Below, piece by piece: positions 8,659 to 17,903 of a DNA stretch of 64,000 bases. Below the pieces are notes generated by a model. It did not search any database. It worked only from the letters and a program-made list of their open reading frames with translations, and was not told where the DNA came from. The position numbers and the translations under genes were made by a program. Each line of letters begins with the position of its first letter. The first letter of the stretch is position 1. Source of the stretch: Roseobacter denitrificans OCh 114 (GTDB lineage Bacteria; Pseudomonadota; Alphaproteobacteria; Rhodobacterales; Rhodobacteraceae); assembly GCF_000014045.1 (NCBI RefSeq), contig NC_008209.1:1263001-1327000 (forward strand), in the 5' to 3' direction.

Positions 8659-9551
8659 CAGCGGCACACAAGGGCCATGCTGCCATGCTGCTGTTTTCGG
8701 CGCTCGTTGCGGGGTCTTTCTCACTCGGCGGGCAGATCGCCAACGAGGTGGCCCCGGCGGCCCTCAACGCGCTGCGCTTCTGGCTGGCGGCGGGGGTGAT
8801 CGGCCTCGCGGCGCTGGCCACGACCGGCATGCCGCGTCGCGCTTTTGTGTCGTCCTGGCGCTACGGGCTGCTGGGCGGGCTGTTCGGGACGTATTTCGTG
8901 CTGATGTTCGAAGGGTTGAAGACCGCGCCGCCTGTCAGCGCCGCCGCCGTTTTCACGCTGACCCCCGTGATTGCTGCGGGGTTCGGGTGGCTGTTGCTGC
9001 GCCAGATTGCGACGCCACGCATCGCGCTGGCCTTGATGATTGGCGCCGTCGGCGCGCTTTGGGTGATCTTTCGCGCGGATCTTGCGGCGCTCAGGACCTT
9101 TGCCATCGGGCGGGGTGAGGTCATCTATTTCATCGGCTGCATCTGCCACGCGCTTTACACGCCCATGGTGCGCAAACTTAACCGGGGAGAACCGGCGGTG
9201 GTGTTCACCTTTGGCACGCTGGTGGCGGGCGCGGTCTTGCTGACGGTCTTTGGCTGGCGCGACATTGCCGCGACCCCTTGGGCGGAGTTGCCCGGTATGG
9301 TCTGGTTGACCCTGATCTATCTGTCGCTCTTTGCCTCCGCCGCGAGTTTCGTGTTGTTGCAGACGGCCACCCTGTGCCTGCCGTCCTCCAAGGTGATGGC
9401 CTATACCTATCTTGTGCCAAGCTGGGTGATCTGTTGGGAGGCGGCACTCGGGCAGGGGCTGCCATCGCCGGTTATACTGGGCGGCGCCGGTTTGACGATG
9501 ATCGCGCTGGCCCTGCTGCTGCGCGATGAAGAGGCCGTGGCGCGCCGCTGA
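8655..9551 (+). CDS. EamA/DMT-superfamily exporter
   Basis: Inner-membrane drug/metabolite transporter with two EamA repeats and about ten hydrophobic helices (for example LLGGLFGTYFVLMFEGLKTA, PPVSAAAVFTLTPVIAAGFGWLLL, and the second repeat around IYLSLFASAASFVLLQTAT). The substrate is unknown; relatives export amino acids, nucleosides or metabolites. I start at GTG 8655 (298 aa), which overlaps the LysR stop by 4 bp. An internal ATG at 8685 would still leave a full transporter. Confidence 0.88.
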   Translation: MTAAHKGHAAMLLFSALVAGSFSLGGQIANEVAPAALNALRFWLAAGVIGLAALATTGMPRRAFVSSWRYGLLGGLFGTYFVLMFEGLKTAPPVSAAAVFTLTPVIAAGFGWLLLRQIATPRIALALMIGAVGALWVIFRADLAALRTFAIGRGEVIYFIGCICHALYTPMVRKLNRGEPAVVFTFGTLVAGAVLLTVFGWRDIAATPWAELPGMVWLTLIYLSLFASAASFVLLQTATLCLPSSKVMAYTYLVPSWVICWEAALGQGLPSPVILGGAGLTMIALALLLRDEEAVARR

Positions 9552-9641
9552 CGCGTCAGGCGAGGAACCTGAATCGCGTCATGCTGCCTGAAATCAAAGA
9601 TTTCGACGCGGCACGTAGTTTTTCATGTTTCTGGTGTTTCG

Positions 9642-9989
9642 TCAGACGCTTTCATCGCGGCCCTCGGGGGCGTGCACCTCTGTGGCGAGAAAGCGTTCGA
9701 AGGCGTCGAGGTTGACGGGTTCGAACTGACCAAACCCCTGCATCCAGACCGAAGCGTCGCGCAGGGCGTCCGGCTCAAGCTTGCACCATTTCACGCGGCC
9801 GCGTTTTTCCTGGGAGATCAGCCCCGCCTGCGTCAGCACGCGCAGATGTTTCGAGATCGCGGCGAGCGACATCTCGAAGGGGTCGGCAACATCGGTCACG
9901 GCCATATCATCCTCCAGCAACATGGCGAGGATGGCCCGACGGGTCGGGTCTGCAAGGGCTGCAAAAACCTGATCGAGGTCGCGTGTCAT
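9642..9989 (-). CDS. ArsR-family repressor
   Basis: 115 residues: a compact winged HTH (DQVFAALADPTRRAILAMLL, then MSLAAISKHLRVLTQAGLISQEKRGRVKWCKL). It has the sequence style of the ArsR subfamily that usually sits with a START/SRPBCC-domain gene rather than the metal-sensing type; no CxC metal site is seen. No SRPBCC partner lies next to it: the EamA gene converges on it. A strong palindrome 33 bp upstream (10022-10037) is the likely operator, consistent with autorepression. Confidence 0.9.
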   Translation of the reverse strand: MTRDLDQVFAALADPTRRAILAMLLEDDMAVTDVADPFEMSLAAISKHLRVLTQAGLISQEKRGRVKWCKLEPDALRDASVWMQGFGQFEPVNLDAFERFLATEVHAPEGRDESV

Positions 9990-10021
9990 GCCGCCCGATC
10001 TGCACCTTTGCATGTCAAACG

Positions 10022-10037
10022 TCAACCAAATGGTTGA
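10022..10037. promoter_or_regulatory. Probable ArsR operator
   Basis: Perfect 6-bp arms TCAACC/GGTTGA around a 4-nt centre AAAT, 33 bp before the arsR ATG and about 185 bp before atpI. Size and placement fit an operator for the dimeric ArsR protein. The 12-bp core AACCAAATGGTT recurs exactly at 6905-6916. Confidence 0.7.
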
Positions 10038-10221
10038 ATATCCCATTTGGCGCCATGAGGGGATTTTCGCGCCTGCGACAGGGTGACCCGTTGATGGCGG
10101 TGCTTGGTAATATGACATGAAAACAATATGTTGTGCCAGTTTTCCGCTTCTGTCAAAGCCGGTTGACTCACGCCACGCTGCACCGTAGCACAGGGCAACT
10201 CCCTGAAGGGGCAATTTGCGC

Positions 10222-10554
10222 GTGACAGATCCTGACCAACAGCAGCGCCTTGAGCAGCTAGAGGCCAAAATCGCCGCCGCGAAAAAGGCACAAGAGCCCG
10301 GCCCCCGATCGGATGAGCACTATTCCCAAGCGCAACTGGCGTGGCGGATGGTCATCGAACTCGTTGCCGGTCTTGGGATCGGGTTCGGTATTGGATACGG
10401 GCTGGATGTTCTGTTTGGGACGCTGCCGATATTCATGGTGCTATTTACAATGCTGGGTCTGGCGGCCGGGGTGAAGACGATGCTCCGCTCCGCGCAGGAA
10501 ATCCAGGAAAAGAAGTTGGCCGAAGAGGCCGCAGATCGAGACGAGGGAGCCTGA
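10222..10554 (+). CDS. atpI: ATP synthase protein I
   Basis: Small membrane protein that helps assemble the c-ring of ATP synthase. 110 residues from GTG 10222; the TTG at 10216 is an alternative with better spacing to GAAGGGG. A charged N-terminus precedes two transmembrane helices ([20 protein letters not shown] and [18 protein letters not shown]), then a charged tail. The gene heads the F0 operon and ends 1 bp before the atpB ATG. Confidence 0.9.
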
Positions 10555-10555
10555 C

Positions 10556-11302
10556 ATGGCGGACAAGGCAGAAGGCGGCGGGTTGGTTTTCAAACCGATG
10601 GAGCAGTTTGAGATCACTGCGCTGTTTGGGGGTGATGTGACCTGGTACACGCCGACGAATACGGCGCTGTGGATGGGTTTTTCGATCATTGCCGTGGTGC
10701 TGCTGCTGGTCGTGGGAAGCTCCAAACGTGCGGTGGTGCCATCGCGTGCGCAGTCGGTTGCCGAACTGGCCTACGGGTTCATCTACAAGATGGTTGAGGA
10801 CATCTGCGGCAAAGAGGGTCTGAAGTTTTTCCCCTACATCATGACGTTGTTCATGTTCATTGTCTGCGCGAACTTTCTGGGTCTGATCCCGTCGTCCTTT
10901 ACCCCGACCTCGCATTTTGCGGTCACCGTCGTGCTGGCGCTGGCGGTATTTGTGACGGTGACCATTCTGGGGTTTGTCAAGAACGGGACGGCTTTCCTGA
11001 GCCTGTTCTGGGTTTCGTCGGCACCTTTGGCGCTGCGCCCGGTGCTGGCCATCATCGAAATCATTTCCTATTTCGTGCGCCCGGTGAGCCACTCCATTCG
11101 TCTGGCGGGCAACGTCATGGCGGGCCACGCGGTGATCAAGGTTTTCGCAGGTTTTGCAGCGCTGACCCTCGTCAGCCCGGTCGCAATCCTCGGCATCACG
11201 GCGATGTATGGTCTGGAGGTCCTCGTGTCCTTCATCCAGGCCTATGTTTTCACAATTCTGACGTGCGTTTATCTGAAAGACGCGCTTCACCCGCATCACT
11301 AA
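10556..11302 (+). CDS. atpB: ATP synthase F0 subunit a
   Basis: Proton-channel subunit, 248 residues. The essential arginine lies in [13 protein letters not shown] (about residue 180), and the last helices carry the conserved polar residues ([19 protein letters not shown]). Five to six membrane helices are visible. It belongs to the atpI-B-E-b'-b operon; the F1 genes are not in this window, the usual split arrangement in this order. Confidence 0.97.
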
Positions 11303-11357
11303 TTCGGGCGGCTACACCCGTTCAAATACTCAACTTCCAATCGTAAGGAGAATTCAC

Positions 11358-11582
11358 ATGGAAGGCGAACTCGCACACATCGGCGCAGGTCTGGCGGCAA
11401 TCGGTTCCGGGGCAGCAGCCATCGGTGTTGGTAATGTTGCAGGCAACTACCTCGCAGGCGCTCTGCGCAACCCATCCGCTGCTGCCAGCCAGACAGCAAC
11501 ACTCTTCATCGGCATCGCGTTCGCCGAGGCGCTGGGCATCTTTGCCTTCCTCGTCGCCCTGCTGCTGATGTTCGCTGTCTAA
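11358..11582 (+). CDS. atpE: ATP synthase F0 subunit c
   Basis: 74-residue hairpin forming the rotor ring. The first helix is glycine/alanine rich ([18 protein letters not shown]); the polar loop has the RNP motif (residues 37-39); the ion-binding carboxylate is Glu57 in FAEALGIF. No extra sodium-site residues are evident, so a proton ring is expected. AAGGAG lies about 8 bp before the ATG. Confidence 0.97.
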   Translation: MEGELAHIGAGLAAIGSGAAAIGVGNVAGNYLAGALRNPSAAASQTATLFIGIAFAEALGIFAFLVALLLMFAV

Positions 11583-11664
11583 GCAACAGACAGACGAAAT
11601 CCTTACGGTCGGGCAGTGCGGTTGACGCGCTGCCCGATGTAACGGCCCCTTGCAGGAGATAACA

Positions 11665-12195
11665 ATGGCAACAGAGACAAACGGCGCTGATGTCGCGGCT
11701 TCCAGCCCGGGCATGCCACAGTTGGATTTTTCCACTTGGGGGAACCAGATATTCTGGTTGGTGATCACGCTCGTGATCATCTACATGGTGCTTTCGAAGG
11801 TCGCTCTGCCACGGATCGCGGCGATCCTGTCCGAGCGTCAGGGCACCATTACAAATGACATCGCCACGGCTGAAGACTTCAAAGCCAAGGCGAAAGACGC
11901 CGAGGCCGCCTATGAAAAGGCGCTGGCGGATGCGCGTGCCGAAGCGCAGCGCATTGTCGCCGAGGCCAAGGCTGACATTCAGAGCGATCTGGATGTAGCG
12001 ATATCCAAGGCAGATGCGGAAATTGCGGCAAAGGCAGCGGAATCCGAAAAAGCCATCGCAGAGATACGTGCCGGTGCCGCCGAAGCGATTCAACAGGTCG
12101 CCAAGGACACGGCACAGGAAATCGTTGCCACATTCGGCGGCAAGGCAGATGCCAAGGCCGTGGATGCAGCGGTCGACGGCCAGTTGAAAGGATGA
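11665..12195 (+). CDS. atpX: ATP synthase F0 subunit b' (diverged b)
   Basis: 176 residues: a short N-terminal tail, one membrane helix ([20 protein letters not shown], about residues 30-49) and a long alanine/lysine/glutamate coiled coil that forms half of the peripheral stalk. The b' version paired with a normal b is typical of phototrophs and alphaproteobacteria. Start at ATG 11665 after AGGAG; an in-frame TTG at 11650 is less likely. It overlaps the next gene by 4 bp. Confidence 0.93.
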   Translation: MATETNGADVAASSPGMPQLDFSTWGNQIFWLVITLVIIYMVLSKVALPRIAAILSERQGTITNDIATAEDFKAKAKDAEAAYEKALADARAEAQRIVAEAKADIQSDLDVAISKADAEIAAKAAESEKAIAEIRAGAAEAIQQVAKDTAQEIVATFGGKADAKAVDAAVDGQLKG

Positions 12196-12767
12196 AGCAG
12201 ATGCGGAACTTGTCACGTCTTTCAGTGCTTGCCCTTGCCATGTTGGCAGCCAACCCTGCCTTTGCGGCGGGGGGCGGAATATCCCTAAAGAACACCGATT
12301 TCGTGGTCTTGCTCGGCCTTCTCGTTTTCATCGGCATTCTGGTCTATTTCAAGGTGCCGGGCATGATCGGCAAGATGCTCGATTCGCGTGCCGAGGGTAT
12401 CGAAGCTGAACTGAACGAAGCCCGCGCCCTGCGCGAGGAAGCACAGAGCCTGCTGGCCAGTTATGAGCGCAAGCAGCGCGAAGTGCAGGAGCAGGCGGAC
12501 CGTATCGTCGAAGCGGCGAAGGAAGAAGCGACCATTGCTGCCGAACAGGCGCGCGCCGATCTTGAGGTGTCGCTGGCCCGGCGGATGGCGGCGGCAGAAG
12601 ACCAGATTGCAAGTGCTCAGGCGGCTGCGATCAAGGAAGTGCGCGACCAGTCGGTCAGCATTGCCATCGCGGCGGCGCAGGACGTGATCGCCAAGCAGTT
12701 GACCGCGGCAGATGCCAACGCGTTGATTGACGGCGCGATCACCGAAGTCGAAGCGAAGCTGCACTGA
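12192..12767 (+). CDS. atpF: ATP synthase F0 subunit b
   Basis: 191 residues. A signal-peptide-like N-terminus ([19 protein letters not shown]) precedes the membrane helix ([20 protein letters not shown], about residues 37-56) and the stalk coiled coil. The leader-like start is a feature I recall from alphaproteobacterial b subunits; whether it is cleaved cannot be seen here. ATGA overlap with b'. Another ATG at 12201 is possible. A terminator follows. Confidence 0.94.
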   Translation: MKQMRNLSRLSVLALAMLAANPAFAAGGGISLKNTDFVVLLGLLVFIGILVYFKVPGMIGKMLDSRAEGIEAELNEARALREEAQSLLASYERKQREVQEQADRIVEAAKEEATIAAEQARADLEVSLARRMAAAEDQIASAQAAAIKEVRDQSVSIAIAAAQDVIAKQLTAADANALIDGAITEVEAKLH

Positions 12768-12793
12768 TCACTGATCGCGAGACACAGCAAGAC

Positions 12794-12817
12794 GCCCGGT
12801 CCCAGACCGGGCTTTTT
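12794..12817 (+). terminator. Rho-independent terminator of the atp F0 operon
   Basis: Perfect 7-bp stem GCCCGGT/ACCGGGC (12794-12800 and 12806-12812), 5-nt loop, then five T (12813-12817), 27 bp beyond the atpF stop codon. Confidence 0.92.
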
Positions 12818-12918
12818 GCGTTATGGCGTGGGACGAGAGGCAAACACCCAATGTCACCTCGCGCGTTCAGGCCACGGCAGGTGAGTGACGCTTTTCGCAC
12901 GCCGCTTTGGCCGCAGCG

Positions 12919-13704
12919 CTAGCGCCCGGTTGCACGCCCCGTTTCCTTGACGTGATCCAGACGACGCTGCGCCGTCTCTTCGTTTTCGGCGGCCCTGACG
13001 TCATCGCGCAGCGAGGTTTCGATGTAGTCGAGATGTGCGGCCACGGCGGCGCGCGCCCCGGCGCCATCCCGGGCTTGCAGGGCGGTGTTGATCGCACGGT
13101 GCTGGTCCAGCAGCACGCTGCGGGTCGTGCGCTGTTTGAATATGACCTGCCGGTTGTAGAACACGCCCTCGCGCAGCAATTGATACATGGAGCGCATCAT
13201 GTGCAGCATGACCACGTTGTGGCTGGCTTCTATGATCGCCATATGGAATTTCGCATCCAGATGCGCATCGTTTTCAGGATTGCGCTTGCCATGGGCGACT
13301 TCCATCTGATCGAAAATTTCCTGCACCACGCGCAGATCGGTTTCAGACGCCAGCCGCGTCGCCCGTTCTGCGGCCAGCCCCTCCATGTCTCGGCGGAAGG
13401 AGAGGTAGTCGAATTTTGCCCTGTCATGACGGGCGAAAAGCTCGACGAGGGCCGGGGAAAACGCGGACCCCAGAACATCCGCCACGTAGACACCCGCACC
13501 GGCTCTGGTCGTCAACAGACCCTTGTCCTGCAAGAGCCCGATGGCTTCGCGCAGGCTGGGCCGGGACACGCAGAGCCGTTCCGCCAGTTCCCGTTCCGCA
13601 GGCAGCCGTTCATCGGGCAACAGGATGCCGCGCAGGATCAACTCTTCGATCTGATGCACCACGGCAATCGACAGTTTTTCAGAAACGACGGGGCGAAATG
13701 GCAT
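12919..13704 (-). CDS. GntR-family regulator, FadR/PdhR type
   Basis: 261 residues from ATG 13704 behind AAGGAG. N-terminal GntR winged HTH (GILLPDERLPAERELAERL, VSRPSLREAIGLLQDKGLL, residues 25-65), then an all-helical FCD ligand domain with the metal-site histidine pattern (DAKFHMAIIEASHN about residue 150 and a later DQHRAI and AVAAHLDYI). Relatives sense carboxylates such as lactate, pyruvate or glycolate. No metabolic gene is adjacent; it stands between the atp operon and smc. Confidence 0.9.
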   Translation of the reverse strand: MPFRPVVSEKLSIAVVHQIEELILRGILLPDERLPAERELAERLCVSRPSLREAIGLLQDKGLLTTRAGAGVYVADVLGSAFSPALVELFARHDRAKFDYLSFRRDMEGLAAERATRLASETDLRVVQEIFDQMEVAHGKRNPENDAHLDAKFHMAIIEASHNVVMLHMMRSMYQLLREGVFYNRQVIFKQRTTRSVLLDQHRAINTALQARDGAGARAAVAAHLDYIETSLRDDVRAAENEETAQRRLDHVKETGRATGR

Positions 13705-13923
13705 TGGAATCTCCTTACTGGTAAAATGATATGACCAAAATGCGGTTGCGGCAAACGGTTTACGTGCGGCCTTTGGTGTCCATGGGCCAGCGGTTGCCCC
13801 CTCATTTGCCGCAATATGTTGTGGATAACCCGCGCATCGCCCCAGATTATGGGGTGCTCCCGTTGACTTATGGGGCATTGCGGCGGCAGGCTGAAATCTC
13901 TGGGAATCAATGGACACATCGCG

Positions 13924-16900
13924 GTGCGTTTTTCAAAACTCAGGCTGACTGGCTTCAAAAGCTTTGTGGATCCGACCGATCTGGTGATCGCGGACGGGTT
14001 GACCGGCGTGGTCGGGCCGAACGGCTGTGGCAAATCCAACCTGTTGGAAGCGCTGCGCTGGGTCATGGGCGAAAACCGGCCCACCGCCATGCGCGGCGGC
14101 GGGATGGAGGACGTGATTTTCGCAGGGGCCTCCACGCGACCTGCGCGCAATTTTGCCGAAGTGTCCTTGCAGATTGACAACTCGGAGCGGCTGGCTCCGG
14201 CGGGGTTCAATGATGATGATGTGCTGGAAATCGTGCGCCGGATCACCCGCGATGTGGGCAGTGCCTATAAGGTCGGGGCGCGCGATGTGCGCGCGCGCGA
14301 TGTGCAGATGCTCTTTGCGGATGCATCGACAGGGGCGCATTCGCCCGCGCTGGTCCGTCAGGGACAGATTGCCGAATTGATCAATGCCAAACCCAAAAGC
14401 CGGCGGCGCATCCTCGAAGAAGCGGCGGGGATTTCGGGTCTCTATCAGCGCCGACATGAGGCCGAGCTGAAGCTGAAGGGGGCGGAGACAAACCTCGCCC
14501 GCGTTGATGATGTGATCGAGCAACTGGCGGCGCAATTGGCGCAACTGGCGCGTCAGGCCCGGCAAGCGGCGCGCTATCGTGAGATCGGTAATGACCTGCG
14601 TCGCGCCGAGGGCATGTTGCTGTATCGGCGCTGGCGCGAGGCCGATGAGGCCCGTGCCGCTGCGGAGGATGCGCTGCGTGCGCAGGTCACGGCAGCGGCG
14701 CAGGCGGAGGGCGCGGTCAGGCAGGCGGCCAAGGCGCGTGTGGCAGCGGAAGAAGCCCTGCCGCCTTTGCGCGAAGAGGAAGCGGTCGCGGGCGCAATCG
14801 TGCAACGTCTGGCTGTGCAGCGGGACACGCTGGCGGATCAGGACGCGCGTGCGCAGTCGCTGATCGAGACGTTGAATGGCCGCATCGCACAGTTGAGCCG
14901 CGACATAGAGCGCGAAGGCGGGTTGAACCGGGATGCGGGGGAAACCATCGCGCGTCTTGAGTGGGAAGCGCAGGAGTTGGAAAAGGCCGCTGAAGGCCAC
15001 GATGAGGCCTTGGCGGCGGCGGCGGAAGCGGCCCGGGAAGCGGCGGCTGTTTTGCAGACGCGCGAGGGCGAGATGTCGGAACAGACCGAGGATGTGGCCC
15101 GCCTTGCGGCGCGTCATGGGTCAGCCCAGCGGTTGTTGGAAGACAGCCGCAAGACCAAGGAGAAGGCCGAAAGCGAGGCCGCAAAGGCGCGCGAGGCCGT
15201 TGCCGCTTCAACGCAGGCGCTGACAAAGGCGCGCAGTGATTTTGCGGTTGCGCAGGAGGCCGAGGCGACGGCGGTGACGCAGGCAGCGGCGGCGGATAAG
15301 GCATTGATTGACGCCGAAGAGGCGCGCGCGGACACGCAGGCGCGCGAAGCGGAGGCGCGTGCGCAGAGATCTGAGGCAGAGGGCGAGTTGAACGCGCTGC
15401 GCGCCGAGGTTGGCGCATTGGCGAAGTTGTTGGAGCGTGACACAGCCGAAGGTGGGCAAATTCTGGACCGCTTGCAGGTCGGGCATGGGTTTGAAAAGGC
15501 TTTGGGCGCGGCCCTTGCGGATGATTTGCGCGCGCCGCAGGTTGAGGTGGACGGCCCTTCGGGCTGGTCCGTGTTGCCGGCCTATCCTGCGCCGCAACCC
15601 CTGCCGGAGGGGGTAACGCCGCTGACGCTGCATGTGTCGGTGCCGGATGTGTTGGAGCGGCGGATGAGCCAGATCGGGTTGATCGAGCCCGAAGATGCGC
15701 CGCGTTTGCAAGCAGCCTTGAAGCCGGGGCAGCGGCTGGTTTCCACCGAGGGGGATTTGTGGCGCTGGGATGGCTATCGCGCCTGGGCCGAGGATGCGCC
15801 GTCGGCAGCGGCGCTGCGCTTGCAGCAGCTGAACCGGCTTGAGGAATTGAAACAGGCACTTGAGCAGGCCACGCAACGCGCAGGTGGAGCACGGGCCGCG
15901 CATGATGCGCTGAAACTCCAGTTGGAAGAGTTGAGCCGTGCGGATGCGCAAGCGCGCGAGGCGCGGCGTGCGGCGGACCGTGCGGTGGCCGATGCGGGGC
16001 GCGCCCTGAGCCGGGCCGAAGCGGATCGCAATCTTGCCGAAGGTCGGCTTGAATCGCTGGGTCTGGCGGTGTCGCGGCACGAAGAAGAGGCGATGGGCGC
16101 GCGGACGCGTCTGAAAGAAGCGGAAACAGCGCTGGCGGAACTGGGTGATCTGGCCGAAGCGCGTGACCGGGTCGAGGCGATCCGCACCGCCGTTGAGGCC
16201 TCGCGCATCACGATGATGTCGCGCCGGTCCGCGCATGATGAGTTGCGCCGTGAGGGGGAGGCCCGGACCAGGCGCGCGCAGGAAGTGACCAAGGAGATCA
16301 GCGGCTGGCGGCACCGTCTTGAAACGGCCGAGAAACGCAATGCGGAACTGATCGAGCGCAAGGCCACGGCCGAGGCGGAGTTGAAAGAGGCCAGTGCGGC
16401 ACCGGACGAAATCGCCGCCAAACGCGCAGAACTCAGCGAGGCGATCACTGTGGCGGAGGCGCGCAAGGCGCAGGCCAGTGACAAGTTGTCCGTGGCGGAA
16501 GCAGCTCTGCGCGACAGCACAATGGCCGAGCGTGAGGCCGAGCGTCTGGCGTCCGAGGCGCGTGAGGAGCGTGCCAGAGCCGAGGCGCGCAGCGATGCCG
16601 CAAAGGAGACCGTTGCAATCGCAGCGGAGCGTATCGCGGATGACGCGCAACTGACGCCGAACCAGTTGCTGCAACAACTGGATGTGACACCCGATGACAT
16701 GCCCCGCGCCGAAGCGCTTGAGGCGGATGTCAATCGCCTGAAGCGTCAGCGGGATGCCTTGGGGGCTGTGAACCTGCGCGCGGAAGAAGACGCCAAGGAA
16801 GTGCAGGTCGAGCATGACACGCTGGTGCAGGAGAAGAACGATCTGGAAGAGGCGATCCGGACCCTGCGCGGTGGCATCGCAAGCCTCAATCGGGAAGGGC

Positions 16901-17379
16901 GCGAGCGGCTTTTGACCGCTTTCGAGCAGGTCAATTCCAATTTTTCGCTGCTGTTCACGCATCTGTTTGGCGGGGGTGAAGCCAACCTTGTCATGGTGGA
17001 AAGCGATGACCCGCTTGAGGCCGGGCTGGAGATCATGTGCCAGCCGCCCGGTAAGAAACTGTCGACGCTGAGCCTTTTGTCCGGCGGAGAGCAGACGCTG
17101 ACCGCGATGGCGTTGATTTTTGCGGTGTTTCTGGCCAACCCCGCGCCGATCTGCGTGCTCGACGAGGTGGATGCACCACTGGATGACGCCAATGTGACGC
17201 GGTTTTGCGACTTGCTGGACGAGATGTGCCGCCAGACCGACACCCGGTTTCTGATCATCACCCACCATGCGGTCACCATGGCGCGCATGGACCGACTGTT
17301 CGGGGTGACGATGGCGGAACAAGGGGTCAGCCAGCTTGTGTCGGTTGATCTGAAAAAGGCGGAGACGCTGGTTGCCTGA
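13924..17379 (+). CDS. smc: Chromosome segregation protein SMC
   Basis: 1151 residues from GTG 13924. ABC-type head: Walker A GPNGCGKSN (about residues 31-39), C-terminal signature LLSGGEQTLTAMAL and Walker B ICVLDEVDAPLDD. Two long coiled coils rich in Ala/Glu/Arg flank the hinge at roughly residues 515-630 (GHGFEKALGAALADDLRAP to LWRWDGYRAW). It forms the condensin-like dimer that compacts and segregates the chromosome, normally with ScpA/ScpB, which are not in this window. No frame interruption. Confidence 0.96.
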   Translation: MRFSKLRLTGFKSFVDPTDLVIADGLTGVVGPNGCGKSNLLEALRWVMGENRPTAMRGGGMEDVIFAGASTRPARNFAEVSLQIDNSERLAPAGFNDDDVLEIVRRITRDVGSAYKVGARDVRARDVQMLFADASTGAHSPALVRQGQIAELINAKPKSRRRILEEAAGISGLYQRRHEAELKLKGAETNLARVDDVIEQLAAQLAQLARQARQAARYREIGNDLRRAEGMLLYRRWREADEARAAAEDALRAQVTAAAQAEGAVRQAAKARVAAEEALPPLREEEAVAGAIVQRLAVQRDTLADQDARAQSLIETLNGRIAQLSRDIEREGGLNRDAGETIARLEWEAQELEKAAEGHDEALAAAAEAAREAAAVLQTREGEMSEQTEDVARLAARHGSAQRLLEDSRKTKEKAESEAAKAREAVAASTQALTKARSDFAVAQEAEATAVTQAAAADKALIDAEEARADTQAREAEARAQRSEAEGELNALRAEVGALAKLLERDTAEGGQILDRLQVGHGFEKALGAALADDLRAPQVEVDGPSGWSVLPAYPAPQPLPEGVTPLTLHVSVPDVLERRMSQIGLIEPEDAPRLQAALKPGQRLVSTEGDLWRWDGYRAWAEDAPSAAALRLQQLNRLEELKQALEQATQRAGGARAAHDALKLQLEELSRADAQAREARRAADRAVADAGRALSRAEADRNLAEGRLESLGLAVSRHEEEAMGARTRLKEAETALAELGDLAEARDRVEAIRTAVEASRITMMSRRSAHDELRREGEARTRRAQEVTKEISGWRHRLETAEKRNAELIERKATAEAELKEASAAPDEIAAKRAELSEAITVAEARKAQASDKLSVAEAALRDSTMAEREAERLASEAREERARAEARSDAAKETVAIAAERIADDAQLTPNQLLQQLDVTPDDMPRAEALEADVNRLKRQRDALGAVNLRAEEDAKEVQVEHDTLVQEKNDLEEAIRTLRGGIASLNREGRERLLTAFEQVNSNFSLLFTHLFGGGEANLVMVESDDPLEAGLEIMCQPPGKKLSTLSLLSGGEQTLTAMALIFAVFLANPAPICVLDEVDAPLDDANVTRFCDLLDEMCRQTDTRFLIITHHAVTMARMDRLFGVTMAEQGVSQLVSVDLKKAETLVA

Positions 17380-17429
17380 TCACTCATTCGTGTGACCCAG
17401 TTTCCCTGAATGTGGTCTATGGTGAGTGG

Positions 17430-17795
17430 ATGAGAACCCTGATTGGCCTGTTTTTTGGACTTGTCGCCTTTCCCGCGGTCGCTGCGGACTGGGCGTTGAA
17501 TGAGACGGACCGCATTCTGGACCGACACGAGGTGGATGCGCTGACGGCGGGGCAAACCCTTGTCTTTTATGACGACGGGCAGTCGAAATACTCCGTTGGC
17601 GGGGCGTATTCCTATACCTATGCTTCAGGCGAATCCGCTTTCGGTCGCTATGAAATCGAAGAGGATGGCACCGTCTGCATCAGCTATCGCAACGGGTTTT
17701 CGCGATGTGACCGCTATGTGCAGAGTGGCGAGCGGATTATCCTGCTGACTGAAAAGGGCTTGCGCTTTCCGGTGCGCCCTGCGGCAAAAAAATAA
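17430..17795 (+). CDS. Secreted hypothetical protein
   Basis: 121 residues from ATG 17430. Signal peptide (LIGLFFGLVAFPAVAA, cleavage after about residue 18), then a small beta-rich domain with two cysteines (GTVCISYRNGFSRCDRY, likely a disulphide). Its features (GQTLVFYDDGQSKYSVGGAYSYTY, FGRYEIEEDGTVCISY) suggest a periplasmic beta-barrel-like domain of unknown function, one also seen as a short stand-alone protein in this group by my recollection. It lies 50 bp after smc. Confidence 0.75.
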   Translation: MRTLIGLFFGLVAFPAVAADWALNETDRILDRHEVDALTAGQTLVFYDDGQSKYSVGGAYSYTYASGESAFGRYEIEEDGTVCISYRNGFSRCDRYVQSGERIILLTEKGLRFPVRPAAKK

Positions 17796-17822
17796 CCCCA
17801 CAAGGCAGCGGTCCTTGCGGGG
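17796..17822. terminator. Terminator between convergent genes
   Basis: A 10-bp stem with one mismatch (arms 17796-17805 and 17813-17822) and a 7-nt loop. Read on the minus strand it is followed by a T-rich run (17795 down to 17785), so it works best for the transglycosylase gene; it may also serve the secreted-protein gene whose stop codon touches it. Confidence 0.8.
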
Positions 17823-17903
17823 TCTAAAGAAAAAACAACCTGAATGTATGTTGCATCACGCACCCTAGGGTTCAACGCCTAAAAAGCGGTAAATGCTTCG
17901 CCC

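Noticed and set aside
13705..13923. FadR-type operator (TGGT...ACCA) next to the GntR gene
   Set aside because: TGGT and ACCA occur around 13725 but with an 11-base spacer, whereas FadR/PdhR sites have about three; not convincing.
15208..17322. 704-codon open frame on the minus strand
   Set aside because: Antisense shadow of the smc coiled coil; arginine/leucine/glutamine-rich with no motif.
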